Positions 34,527-43,020 of a DNA stretch of 64,000 bases are shown here, in pieces. The stretch is from positions 1 through 64,000 of the forward strand of contig DASTUF010000077.1 of NCBI GenBank assembly GCA_035759745.1, given 5' to 3'. This stretch comes from CAMLHP01 sp035759745. GTDB lineage: Bacteria > Gemmatimonadota > Gemmatimonadetes > Gemmatimonadales > GWC2-71-9. Each line of letters begins with the position of its first letter. Within the stretch, counting starts at the first letter, position 1. A program made the position numbers and the translations under genes. The notes under the pieces were generated by a model that was not told the origin of the DNA, searched no databases, and saw only the letters and a program-made list of their open reading frames with translations.

Positions 34527-35201
34527 CTACCCCAGCGTCTTCACCACGGCCTTGCTGATCGACTTGAGGGTGTCGAACACGCCCTCGCCCGTGGCGGCGA
34601 TGGCCTCGAAGTAGGGCGCGCGCTCGTACCACTGCCCGTCCTCCTGCCACACCAGGAACTCGCCCGGGCGGTCCGGGTCGGGCAACATCCGCTGGCGGGC
34701 CGGGTCTTCGACCGGCCAGCCGGGATTGAGCGCTGCCTGCAGCTCGGCGATGGGTGCGGCGTTGGGCAGGTCGCGCTTGTTGTACTGGATCGCGAACGGA
34801 ATCCGGGTGAGGTCGTACCCGTGCTGCTGCATGTTGTCGTAGAGGTTCTGCATCGCCTCCACGTTGGCCTCCATCCGCTCCACCTGGCTGTCGCCCACGA
34901 ACACCACGCCATCCACGCCCTTGAGGATCAGCTTGCGCGAGGCGTTGTAGTACACCTGCCCAGGCACGGTGTAGAGGTGAAACTTGACCTTGAAGCCGCG
35001 AATGGTGCCGAGGTCCACCGGCAGGAAGTCGAAGAAGAGCGTCCGCTCGGTCTCGGTGGCCAGCGAGATCATCTTGCCGCGGGCACCGGGTGCGACCTTG
35101 TTGTACACGAACTCGAGGTTGGTGGTCTTGCCGCCGAGCCCGGGTCCGTAATAGACCAGCTTGCAGTTGATCTCGCGGGACGCGTAGTTGATCATCGACA
35201 T
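34527..35201 (-). CDS. MglA-like small Ras-family GTPase
   Basis: 224 residues. P-loop YYGPGLGGKTTNLEFVYN (GPGLGGKT), switch region with LPVDLGTIRGFKVKFHLYTV and PGQVYYNASRK, and the base-specificity motif YNKRDLPNA (NKRD). MglA GTPases set cell polarity or motility in Myxococcus with a roadblock-domain partner. The roadblock gene is directly upstream (15-nt gap), which supports a GTPase/GAP-like pair; what it controls here is not shown by the sequence. Confidence 0.9.
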   Translation of the reverse strand: MSMINYASREINCKLVYYGPGLGGKTTNLEFVYNKVAPGARGKMISLATETERTLFFDFLPVDLGTIRGFKVKFHLYTVPGQVYYNASRKLILKGVDGVVFVGDSQVERMEANVEAMQNLYDNMQQHGYDLTRIPFAIQYNKRDLPNAAPIAELQAALNPGWPVEDPARQRMLPDPDRPGEFLVWQEDGQWYERAPYFEAIAATGEGVFDTLKSISKAVVKTLG

Positions 35202-35216
35202 GCGTAGGGGGTCCCC

Positions 35217-35714
35217 TCAGGCTCCGAAGAGCCGGTCGATTTCATCCTCGGCCTCACCCAGGAATCCGCCTTCCACTGCCGGCGGCGTCGTGCCATCGTC
35301 GGTCCGTTCGAACATTTCGGTGAACACCTGATTCAGCTGCTGCGCCGCAGTCCGCACCCGGAGCTTCACCAGCCCGAGCGTGGTGGAGTTGTCGAACAGC
35401 ACCACGAGAATCACCCGCCGCGCGATATCCGCGAGGTACATCGACTCCTTCTCGCCCTGGTGGAACAGCGCCCCGAATTCGGGCTCGCCCAGCATCCGGG
35501 CCAGCTGGTCGTTGGCGCTGAAGTCGGCGGCGGTGAGCGATGCGAAAGCGGTGGGATCGAACTGGACTTCCTCGCCGACCGTGGCGATCAGCTGGCCGGT
35601 CCGGTCCACGATCAGGGCAGTGCGCGCGCCGGCCTCGCCCAGGAAGGCGGATAGAATCTCGTTGATGCGCCGGGCGTCCTCCTCGCGGAAGGACCAGCTC
35701 GATGCGCCGCTCAC
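35217..35714 (-). CDS. roadblock/LC7 domain protein (MglB-like)
   Basis: 165 residues from GTG 35714, which overlaps the stop of the preceding gene. The roadblock fold is visible: INEILSAFLGEAGARTALIV, DRTGQLIATVGEEVQFDPTA, SLTAADFSANDQLARMLGEP, then GEKESMYLADIARRVILVVL and TTLGLVKLRVRTAAQQLNQV. A charged tail of about 35 residues follows. MglB-type proteins regulate the nucleotide state of MglA, encoded next. Confidence 0.88.
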   Translation of the reverse strand: MSGASSWSFREEDARRINEILSAFLGEAGARTALIVDRTGQLIATVGEEVQFDPTAFASLTAADFSANDQLARMLGEPEFGALFHQGEKESMYLADIARRVILVVLFDNSTTLGLVKLRVRTAAQQLNQVFTEMFERTDDGTTPPAVEGGFLGEAEDEIDRLFGA

Positions 35715-35980
35715 GCGAGCGCGACCTCGAGTTTGCGCAGGATGGTCTCGCCCCGGCGCCGCAGCAGCGGCTGGGGCTCCCAGGCCACATAGTCCCGCAG
35801 CAGTCGCACGGTGTCGGGCGTGTGGGTGCCTGCCAGATAGCCCAGCGCCGCCAGCCGCTTGATCGGGTGCTTGCTGAAGAGGTCGCGCCGGTGGGCCAGG
35901 ATGCGCTGCTGCGACAGGCTCCACCCCGTGAGCATCCCGGCCATCGCCGCGCCGGTGAAGAACCAGCCGCGCGAGCGCAT
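35711..35980 (-). CDS. small conserved-looking protein with N-terminal membrane helix
   Basis: 89 residues: one transmembrane segment (WFFTGAAMAGMLTGWSL) and then a basic helical segment (RDLFSKHPIKRLAALGYLAG, DTVRLLRDYVAWE, PLLRRRGETILRKLEVALA) that could be a HEAT-like helical pair. The start overlaps the recR stop (TGATG) and the end overlaps the roadblock start, so it belongs to the operon. No function is recognised. Confidence 0.7.
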   Translation of the reverse strand: MRSRGWFFTGAAMAGMLTGWSLSQQRILAHRRDLFSKHPIKRLAALGYLAGTHTPDTVRLLRDYVAWEPQPLLRRRGETILRKLEVALA

Positions 35981-36570
35981 CAGCGCACCTCCTGGCGCGC
36001 GAGCAGTGCGTGGGCCAGGGTGACGCCGTCCACGTACTCGAGGTCGCCGCCCATGGGCAGGCCCCGGGCCAGGCGCGTGACCCGCACCGGCTCCCCGCCG
36101 AGTTGCTGCTGGATGTAGGTGGCCGTCACTTCGCCTTCCATCGATGGGTTGGTCGCGAGGATGACCTCGCGCACGCCGTCCTTCCGCACCCGTTCGAGCA
36201 GCGAATCGATGCGAAGCGACTCGGGCCCGATGCCATCCAGCGGTGAGAGGTGGCCGCCCAGCACATGATACTTGCCCCGGAAGTCGGTGGCTCGATCCAC
36301 CACCGGCACCGCCGAGGCATCTTCGACCACACAGAGCACCCCCGCGTCGCGCCGGGGATCCCGGCAGATGCTGCACGGCTGCTGCTCGGTCAGGTTGCCG
36401 CAGACCTCGCATGGGCGCACCTGCTCCGCCACCGACTCCAGTGCCTGCGCCAGGAGTCGGAGTTGTTCCGCTGGTTGCTGCAACAGGTGGAACGTGAGCC
36501 GGCCGGCTGTCTTCCGCCCGATGCCGGGAAGCCGCGCGAACTCGCCGATGAGCCGCTCGATCGCGTCCAC
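35980..36570 (-). CDS. recR: recombination protein RecR
   Basis: 196 residues, the normal length. A helix-hairpin-helix at the N-terminus (EFARLPGIGRKTAGRLTFHL), a four-Cys zinc finger (CEVCGNLTEQQPCSICRDPR) and the Toprim domain (LCVVEDASAVPVVDR, YHVLGGHLSPLDGIGPESLR) are all present. RecR works with RecF and RecO in loading RecA at gaps. ybaB lies 3 nt upstream and dnaX before it, a widely conserved order. Confidence 0.96.
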   Translation of the reverse strand: MDAIERLIGEFARLPGIGRKTAGRLTFHLLQQPAEQLRLLAQALESVAEQVRPCEVCGNLTEQQPCSICRDPRRDAGVLCVVEDASAVPVVDRATDFRGKYHVLGGHLSPLDGIGPESLRIDSLLERVRKDGVREVILATNPSMEGEVTATYIQQQLGGEPVRVTRLARGLPMGGDLEYVDGVTLAHALLARQEVR

Positions 36571-36573
36571 AGC

Positions 36574-36876
36574 TCAGGGCGTGAACGGCAACTGCGGCAT
36601 GCTGCGCATTTCGGCCTGCATCAGCTCTGCGGCCCGCCGCTGGGCTTCCGCCACCGCGCCCAGCACCAGGTCGGACAGCAATTCGGCGTCGCGGCCCTCG
36701 AATGCCTCGGGCGCGATGCTGATGTGCAGCACCGTGCCCCGCCCGTCGGCGGTCACGCGCACCATGCCAGCGCCGGCCGTGATCTCGATGACCCGGCCCG
36801 CCAGTTCTGATTCCAGTTGCTGCAACCGGCCCTGCATGTGCTGGCCGAACTGCAGGAATTGATTGAGGTCTGCCAT
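36574..36876 (-). CDS. ybaB: YbaB/EbfC nucleoid-associated protein
   Basis: 100 residues: N-terminal helix MADLNQFLQFGQHMQGRLQQ, central strand AGAGMVRVTADGRGTVLHIS, and a C-terminal helix with DAELLSDLVLGAVAEAQRRA. It binds DNA as a dimer. It lies 20 nt after dnaX and 3 nt before recR. Confidence 0.93.
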   Translation of the reverse strand: MADLNQFLQFGQHMQGRLQQLESELAGRVIEITAGAGMVRVTADGRGTVLHISIAPEAFEGRDAELLSDLVLGAVAEAQRRAAELMQAEMRSMPQLPFTP

Positions 36877-36896
36877 AGTCTCCTGCGTCCTGCGTG

Positions 36897-38576
36897 CTAG
36901 TCCACGATCTCCAAATCTAATTCAGTCGCCGCCGCATCGAGCGCCGGGTCCCGCTGGCGGAGTCCGCTGAGGCGGTCGGCCCGGGCCGAGGCCTCGGTGA
37001 TGGGCCTGGGCCTGGGGGCATCGCCTGCGTTGCCAGGGCCCTGCACCTTGAGCCGCACCGGGGCGCCCAGCGCCGCCGCCAGCACCGTCTCCACTACCCG
37101 GGCCTGGCGCTCGATGTTCTCGTGGTTCATCGGGTTGGCCTCGGGCAGCTCGATCCGCACCAGCGGCGCCTCGACCTCGACGATCCGGGTGCCCGCCAGC
37201 GCCTCGCCCAGGAAGCGGCTCTGCTCCCGGACCGTCTCCATGGCCGACGGCCAGATGGACTGGGCGCCGGTCAGCGTGAATGGGGCGGAGAGCTGGGACG
37301 GCTCGGCTGCTCGGCGGCCCGGTGGCTCGGCCGCCTGACCGTCCTGCAGCATCGCCGACAACTTTACGGGCCTCGGTGCGACCGCCTTGACCGCCTGTAC
37401 GCCCGCCCGGTCACCCTTCCCCTCTTGATCCCCAGCGCGACCGCCCTGACCGCCCGCAATCACCTGCTCCAGGTCCACGGTGCGATCCAGCATCACCCAC
37501 CGCAGCAGCAGGGTCTCGGTGACCAGCCGGGGATTGGCACTCCGCCGGAGGGAGGCCTCCTGGTCCGCCAGCAGCTTCAGCATCCGGAGGAGGTCGCCTG
37601 CGGAAAGGGCGTCGAGGTTGCGATCGAGCACCGCACGCACCGCCTCGGTGAGCCCTTCCGGAGTGCCACCAACCTTGAGCAGCAGCATCGCCCGGAGCAT
37701 CTCGCCGGCCGCCAGGAGGAATTCCCCCAGGTCGGCCCCGGACTCGAGCAACGCATCCACCAGCCGGAACACGCCCGCCGCGTCCCGCTCGGCGATGAGC
37801 CCCAGCAGGTCGGCCAGGAGTTCGTCGCTGGCCAGGCCCAGAGTCTCTCGGACGCGGGCAGCCGTGACCTCGCCCTCGCCCAGGCTCAGGCACTGGTCCA
37901 GCACCGACAGCGCGTCCCGCATGCCGCCATCTGCGTGGCGGGCAATCAGCGCCAGGGCGTCGTCATCCGCCCTGATGCCCTCGGCGTCGAGCACCGCGCG
38001 GAGCCGGTCACGGATGGCGGCCGGGCCGATTCGGCGGAAGTCGAAGCGCTGCAGCCGGGACAGCACCGGCGCTGCAGTGTTGAAGATCTTCTGCGGCTCG
38101 GTGGTGGCGAACACAAACACCACCCGGGGCGGCGGCTCCTCCAGCACCTTGAGCAGCGCATTCCAGGCCTCGCGGGTGAGCATGTGCGCCTCATCCACGA
38201 TGTAGACCTTGTAGTGCGACTCCTCGGAGGGCGCGTACATGGCGCGCTCGCGAAGGTCGCGCGCGTCATCCACGCCCCGGTTGCTGGCGGCGTCGATCTC
38301 GACCACGTCGAGGCTGGCTCCGCCGGACCAGATCCGCTCGCAGCTCTCGCATTCGCCGCAGGGGTCGCCGTCGGCGGTGCGGTTGGGGCAGTTGAGCGCC
38401 ATGGCCAGGATCCGGGCCGCGGTGGTCTTGCCCACCCCGCGCGGACCGGTCAGCAGGTACCCATGGCCGATGCGGTCCCGGGCCACGGCACCGCGCAGAA
38501 CGGCGGCCACGTGGTCCTGCACCAGGAGATCGCTGAAACGCTTGGGACGGTAGCGGCGGGCGAGACTGATAGTCAT
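36897..38576 (-). CDS. dnaX: DNA polymerase III subunit gamma/tau
   Basis: 559 residues from ATG 38576 (MTISLARRYRPKRFSDLLVQ). Walker A GPRGVGKTTAARILA, a zinc module CPNRTADGDPCGECESCERI, DEAHMLTREAWNALLKVLEE (Walker B) and an SRC-like FDFRRIGPAAIRDR are present. The C-terminal third carries a clamp-loader collar and a Gly/Arg/Pro-rich linker (about 370-420) before a tau-like domain (WPSAMETVREQSRFLGEAL). No slippery A-rich frameshift site was seen, so two products from one frame are not indicated. Confidence 0.95.
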   Translation of the reverse strand: MTISLARRYRPKRFSDLLVQDHVAAVLRGAVARDRIGHGYLLTGPRGVGKTTAARILAMALNCPNRTADGDPCGECESCERIWSGGASLDVVEIDAASNRGVDDARDLRERAMYAPSEESHYKVYIVDEAHMLTREAWNALLKVLEEPPPRVVFVFATTEPQKIFNTAAPVLSRLQRFDFRRIGPAAIRDRLRAVLDAEGIRADDDALALIARHADGGMRDALSVLDQCLSLGEGEVTAARVRETLGLASDELLADLLGLIAERDAAGVFRLVDALLESGADLGEFLLAAGEMLRAMLLLKVGGTPEGLTEAVRAVLDRNLDALSAGDLLRMLKLLADQEASLRRSANPRLVTETLLLRWVMLDRTVDLEQVIAGGQGGRAGDQEGKGDRAGVQAVKAVAPRPVKLSAMLQDGQAAEPPGRRAAEPSQLSAPFTLTGAQSIWPSAMETVREQSRFLGEALAGTRIVEVEAPLVRIELPEANPMNHENIERQARVVETVLAAALGAPVRLKVQGPGNAGDAPRPRPITEASARADRLSGLRQRDPALDAAATELDLEIVD

Positions 38577-38703
38577 GAAGGAAAGAAAATACCCCAGGCA
38601 CCCCGAAGCGACACCGGACATCGCTTAGCGCTGCTACCGGCGAGGTCCTGACGCGATTCGCGCGCCAGCGCCCTTCGGACCTGGGGCAACACCAAGATAA
38701 TAG

Positions 38704-38780
38704 TGGAGAGTGGGGAGTGGGAAGTGGGGGAACTGAGATTACCACCCACTCCCCACTCCCTACTTCCCACTCGCTACTCC
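38704..38780. repeat. inverted heptad array over the end of the YihY gene
   Basis: TGGAGAG, TGGGGAG and TGGGAAG units (38704-38724) plus a partial copy, a spacer of about 15 nt, then CCACTCC-type units (about 38745-38780). The right arm contains the TAG stop (complement of 38774-38776) of the YihY gene. It lies at the 3' end of that gene and about 130 nt upstream of dnaX. Confidence 0.8.
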
Positions 38781-39700
38781 AGGAGCGCCCGCTGCCTGCT
38801 GCGCATCCGTCGCATCTCCCACGTTTCAGCCACGACCCCACCCAGCAGGAACACAATCGCGGTGAAGTGGATCCAGAGCACGAACAGCACCACGGCGGCG
38901 ATCTTGGCGTCGCCGCTGGCGGAGCGCACCGCGGCGAAATTGGCGAGGTAGAACGCATACCCCCGCTTGGCCAGCTCGAACATCACCGCGGCGAACGTCG
39001 CCGCGAGGAGCGCGGTGCGCCACGGCAGCCGGCGCGCGGAGGCGTACTTGTAGACGACGAAGAACAGGCTCACGGAGAACAGCACCGTCAGCGACTCGCC
39101 CAGGATCCGTCCCAGGGTGCTGACGAAGAACGCCACCGCTTCCAGCCGCCATTCCCGGGCCGCGATGTACGCGAGCCCGGCGGTCAGCGCTGAATTGAGC
39201 AGGAAGAGCGACAGCGTGACGACGACCATCAGGACGTCACGTGCCTTGGACTTGAGGAACGCCACCGCAAAGTTGCGATGCCGCCGCGGCCGCACCGTCA
39301 CGTCGAACACATGATTGAGCGCGGTGCGCACGCCGGCAAAGAGCCGGGTGCTGAACCAGATGAACGCGGGGACCGCCACCAGCGAGAGCGTCCCGCGGTT
39401 GGCGGCGATGCCGTTCAGGATCGATTCGACCAGCCCGAACGGGTCGTTGGTCCCCGCCGAGTGCGGCGGCAGGAATCCGTGGAAGATGGTCCTGGGGTCG
39501 GGCCCGGCACGGGCGAGCGCTTCGAGCAGCTGGGTGAGGCCCACCAGCAGCAGCACCACGAAGGGCACGGCGGCGAGCAGTGCGTCAAATGTGAGCGCGC
39601 TCGCCAGGAAAGGGACGTTGCTTTCGTCGGCCGCCTGCAGGACCCGCTTGAAGAAGCCTGCCGGCGAGCGGTGCCAGCCGCCGGGACGGGGTCCGCTCAG
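38774..39700 (-). CDS. YihY/BrkB family inner-membrane protein; CTG start inferred
   Basis: The first ATG, GTG or TTG of the frame (GTG 39568) would delete the conserved head of the family. Upstream, the frame reads GFFKRVLQAADESNVPFLAS and ALTFDALLAAVPFVV, the normal YihY N-terminus, and no standard start exists before it. CTG at 39700 overlaps the preceding stop as CTGA and has GAGGAG exactly 8 nt upstream (complement of 39709-39714). That gives 308 residues with about six transmembrane helices, VRPRRHRNFAVAFLKSKARD and VLWIHFTAIVFLLGG. The family is of uncertain function, despite older ribonuclease BN labels. Confidence 0.82.
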   Translation of the reverse strand: MSGPRPGGWHRSPAGFFKRVLQAADESNVPFLASALTFDALLAAVPFVVLLLVGLTQLLEALARAGPDPRTIFHGFLPPHSAGTNDPFGLVESILNGIAANRGTLSLVAVPAFIWFSTRLFAGVRTALNHVFDVTVRPRRHRNFAVAFLKSKARDVLMVVVTLSLFLLNSALTAGLAYIAAREWRLEAVAFFVSTLGRILGESLTVLFSVSLFFVVYKYASARRLPWRTALLAATFAAVMFELAKRGYAFYLANFAAVRSASGDAKIAAVVLFVLWIHFTAIVFLLGGVVAETWEMRRMRSRQRALLE

Positions 39701-40122
39701 GCGAGCGGCTCCTCGTGTTCGCCCGACGTGGCCACGGCGCGGCGGCGGGCCCGGGCATCGGCGAGCCGGCGCTCCAGTTCGGCCCGCGCCGACGGGACCT
39801 TGGCGTCGTCCGAGTCGGGGAGCTCATCGACCGGCTCCGACGAATCGAACTCGTCCATGCTCTCGTCAAAGGCGTACTCGCCGCTGGCGAGCGGGGCGTC
39901 CTCGCCGGGGCCGAACCGATGGACCAGTTCGTCCACCTTCTCCTCGGTCATGGCGCGGAGCTTCCAGAGCCGGCGCTGCAGCACCCGGCGGGTCTCCTCG
40001 CCATTCCGGGGTGCGTACAGGAGCGCGAGCCCCGCGCCCAGCAGGGCGCCCCAGAAGAGCCATTTGGCGGAGGCGTCGCCCCGCTCCACCAGCACGATGT
40101 CCCGCGGTTCGTTCCGTCGCAT
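39697..40122 (-). CDS. YtxH-like membrane-associated protein
   Basis: 141 residues from ATG 40122, with AGGAGG 7 nt upstream. One transmembrane segment (KWLFWGALLGAGLALLYAP) is followed by RNGEETRRVLQRRLWKLRAM, the short YtxH pattern (GAG.AALLYAP..G.E.R), and then a long acidic tail (ESMDEFDSSEPVDELPDSDD) ending in a basic helix. Its TGA overlaps the inferred CTG of the YihY gene. Function unknown; YtxH-like proteins are often stress-related. Confidence 0.75.
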   Translation of the reverse strand: MRRNEPRDIVLVERGDASAKWLFWGALLGAGLALLYAPRNGEETRRVLQRRLWKLRAMTEEKVDELVHRFGPGEDAPLASGEYAFDESMDEFDSSEPVDELPDSDDAKVPSARAELERRLADARARRRAVATSGEHEEPLA

Positions 40123-40132
40123 GTATGTCCTC

Positions 40133-41551
40133 CTACTCGCCGGCGTCGGCGTCATCCACGGCCCGCACCAGTACCTGGTCCAGCGAGGCGTGGTGCTGCA
40201 TGGGAGCCTGGATGAACCGGTCCACGAGGTCGGCGGTGCCGTTGACGTTGAGTTGCTCGAAGAGGAACGCGAAGGTGCGTTCCAGGTCCACTGCGATGGC
40301 CGCCCGGACATTCTCGGGTAGTGACCACAGATCCCGCTTGAAGGGGCCGATCGCCTTCTTCCGGGCCTTGTAGTAGAACTGATCGTCCGAATCGTCGGCC
40401 TTGCGTTCGCTTTGCGCGTTCTCGTCCAGCCAGGCATACATCCGGCGCTTGAGGTCGGCCGGAAGCGACGGGTGGTCGAACACGATGTTCTGGAAGTTGG
40501 TGGCGAGGTGGATCTCGGCGGTCTCCACCCGCGGAAAGTTGCCGAAGGCGTTGGACGGCAGCGTGCTCGCGCCATGCTGCACGGCGCCGGCCAGGCCATA
40601 TCGCTCACGCGCCACCCGGGAGAGATCCCGCAGCGCATCGATATCCAGCTTGACGTCGGCGATCTTGCCGTCCGGCAGCACCACACCGCCGTGCGAGGTG
40701 CCGGTCTGGACCGAGATCTTGCTGATCCCGTCCGCAATGCCGAGCCGCTCACACTCGGCTTCGTAGCCCTGCATGAAGGCGTGGAGTTCCTCGACCGTGC
40801 TGTTCTTGTGGCCGACCTCACCGATCTCGGCCCCGATGCTCACGGTAACCCCGGCGGGTTCGCGCTCACGAATGAAGTAGGTGATCTCCGCCGCGCGCTC
40901 GTAGTTGGCGCGCTGCTGCTCGGCGAGGGTTTCGTGCGAGAGGTCCACCAGGGTGGACGTGTCGACGTCGATGTTGTAAAAGCCCGCCGCCACTTCTTCC
41001 GCGATCAGCTTCTTGACCTCGCCTACCTCGCCATCGGCGTCGGTGGCGTACTTCCTGGCATTGACCTGGCAGTGGTCGCCCTGGATGAACAACGGCAGCG
41101 ACCATCCCTCGCGCAGCGCCGCGCCGATCAGGACGGAGACATACTCGGCGGGGCGCTGGTCGGTGTAGGCGATTTCCGACCGGGCGATCTCTAGGATGAT
41201 CGCGCCCGCCCGTCCCGCCCGCGCCGCCCGGAACACCGCGCGCGCGGTGTCGTAGGCCATGGTGCGAATGTTCATGGCCGGCACGGTGAATCCGGCGCAC
41301 TCGCCCCTGCCCCGCGCGATGTACAGCTCGTGAATCGATGCGGGCCGCACGCCACGCGCCTGGCCGATCTCCCACAGCAGCCACCGCGCCGCCTCGCGCT
41401 CGTCCGCCTCGGCGAAGACCGCCTTCCAGACCAGCTGGTCCATCGCGGCGCCACGCAGCGGCTTCTCGTCGTGCACCTCCACACCTCTCGTAGCCAGCGT
41501 GACCGCACTACCGAACAGGCCCGCAAGATTCTGCATCAGTTTCGACGCCAT
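40133..41551 (-). CDS. class II fructose-bisphosphate aldolase-like enzyme
   Basis: 472 residues, longer than the 280-350 typical of class II enzymes, with extra N- and C-terminal segments. The zinc site and catalytic Asp are in LPLFIQGDHCQVNARKY (GDH); ISIGAEIGEVGHKN-type ligands appear as VSIGAEIGEVGHKNSTVEEL, and VQTGTSHGGVVLPDG carries the later His. YNIDVDTSTLVDLS is the phosphate-binding strand. The context, with glucose-6-phosphate isomerase and pyruvate kinase in the same run, supports a glycolytic/gluconeogenic role. A tagatose- or other sugar-phosphate substrate cannot be excluded. Confidence 0.82.
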   Translation of the reverse strand: MASKLMQNLAGLFGSAVTLATRGVEVHDEKPLRGAAMDQLVWKAVFAEADEREAARWLLWEIGQARGVRPASIHELYIARGRGECAGFTVPAMNIRTMAYDTARAVFRAARAGRAGAIILEIARSEIAYTDQRPAEYVSVLIGAALREGWSLPLFIQGDHCQVNARKYATDADGEVGEVKKLIAEEVAAGFYNIDVDTSTLVDLSHETLAEQQRANYERAAEITYFIREREPAGVTVSIGAEIGEVGHKNSTVEELHAFMQGYEAECERLGIADGISKISVQTGTSHGGVVLPDGKIADVKLDIDALRDLSRVARERYGLAGAVQHGASTLPSNAFGNFPRVETAEIHLATNFQNIVFDHPSLPADLKRRMYAWLDENAQSERKADDSDDQFYYKARKKAIGPFKRDLWSLPENVRAAIAVDLERTFAFLFEQLNVNGTADLVDRFIQAPMQHHASLDQVLVRAVDDADAGE

Positions 41552-41628
41552 GACTCACCCATGTCCAATTGAGATCCAGTGCCCGCTGCAGGGAAATTAC
41601 GCCTGCGGCAACGGCGAGCCAAGCCGCA

Positions 41629-43020
41629 TCAGACCTGGTCCCCGCTACCCCGTGGCGTGAGCGGCTCATTGAAGCCGGCCCGCCCCATCGCGGTGAACGT
41701 GAGGCGCTTGCCCAGCTCCACGCCGGGCTGGTCGAACGGGTCGACGTTGTACCACACGCCGGCATAGCCGCACGCGACCTGAAGAAACATCAGCAACTCG
41801 CCGACGCTGCCTGCGCCAAGGTCCGGCATGGTCAGCATCTGGTTCATCCGGCCCATGCGCGCCAGGGCGGACGATGTGGCGTCGAGTTCGGCCAGCAGCA
41901 GCTCGCCCAGACTGTGGCCGCCGAGATACGAGAGGTCGTCCGGCATCCCGTCAAGCGCGGGAATCGTCACGTCCTCGCCCGGGTCCTCGACCCGCACGAA
42001 GGTGATCGCCTTGTCGTACGGGCCCTCCATGAACAGCTGCACCTGGCTGTGCTGGTCGGTGGCTCCCACCGCGCCAACCGGCGTGGGCCCCGCATTCACC
42101 AGGGCGCCCCGGCGGTCGCGCGCCTTGCCCAGGCTCTCGGCCCACAGCTGCCGGAACCATTCGGCCAGCTCGCGCAGGCGGTCGGAGTAAGGCATCAACA
42201 CGTGGATGCGTCCACCATGCCAGGTGTCGGAAGCCCAGAGCAGCGCGGCGAAGAGCGCCGGCGCGTTGGCCATGAGGTCGTCCGGTTCCGCCCGTTCCAC
42301 AGCGCGGGCCGCACCCGTGAGCAGCGCCTCGATGTCGATGCCGACCAGCGCTGCCGGGAGCAGCCCCACCGGCGACAGCACGCTGTATCGCCCGCCCACG
42401 CCGGATGGAACATCAAGCGCGGGGATCCCGTCGCGCTCGGCGATCTCCCTGAGCGCTCCGCGCTTCGGGTCGGTGGTGAAGACGAAGTGCCGCGCCGCTG
42501 CGGGGCCGAGCGCCTCCTCCAGCCAGTGCCGGACCACCAGGTACTGGGCCATGGTTTCGGCGGTGCCACCCGACTTGCTGATCACGTTGACCAGCACCCG
42601 GCGCGGGTCGATCCGGCGCAACGCGGCGGCGACCGACGTGGGATCCACATTCTCCAGCACGGTGAGTCGGGGGTAGAACTCGCGGCCCTCATCGCTCAAC
42701 TCGTTCCACGCCGGCGGGCGAAGCGCATTCAGCAATGCCTTGGTGCCGAGGGCCGAGCCGCCGATGCCGAGCACGAGAACGTGGTCGTGGGCCTGCCCCA
42801 TTCCTTCGGCGAAGGCGGAAATCTCGCGGACAGCGGCTTCCTGGTGGATCAGGTCGTAGAAGCCATAGTCGCCACCGGACCGGCGGGCGCGGACCTCACC
42901 CTGCACGGTCGGAAACCGGCGAGCCAGCTCGGCGAGCCGCTCTCGCGAGATCCCCCGCTCGCCATCCACGCCGCCGTCCAGTCCTTCCTGCAGCATGCGC
43001 CCATAATGGAGCCGGATCAC
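41629..43020 (-). CDS. pgi: glucose-6-phosphate isomerase
   Basis: 463 residues from GTG 43020, which overlaps the preceding stop (GTGA). The SIS fold motifs GIGGSALGTKALLNAL and ISKSGGTAETMAQYLVV bind phosphate. GATDQHSQVQLFMEGPYDKA, with the catalytic Gln/His region, is diagnostic, and TPRGSGDQV closes the chain. Length matches the shorter bacterial PGI type. It interconverts glucose 6-phosphate and fructose 6-phosphate. Confidence 0.94.
   Translation of the reverse strand: MIRLHYGRMLQEGLDGGVDGERGISRERLAELARRFPTVQGEVRARRSGGDYGFYDLIHQEAAVREISAFAEGMGQAHDHVLVLGIGGSALGTKALLNALRPPAWNELSDEGREFYPRLTVLENVDPTSVAAALRRIDPRRVLVNVISKSGGTAETMAQYLVVRHWLEEALGPAAARHFVFTTDPKRGALREIAERDGIPALDVPSGVGGRYSVLSPVGLLPAALVGIDIEALLTGAARAVERAEPDDLMANAPALFAALLWASDTWHGGRIHVLMPYSDRLRELAEWFRQLWAESLGKARDRRGALVNAGPTPVGAVGATDQHSQVQLFMEGPYDKAITFVRVEDPGEDVTIPALDGMPDDLSYLGGHSLGELLLAELDATSSALARMGRMNQMLTMPDLGAGSVGELLMFLQVACGYAGVWYNVDPFDQPGVELGKRLTFTAMGRAGFNEPLTPRGSGDQV

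Noticed and set aside
36897..38576. Programmed frameshift producing gamma and tau from dnaX
   Set aside because: No A-AAA-AAG-like slippery run with a following hairpin was seen in the linker region.
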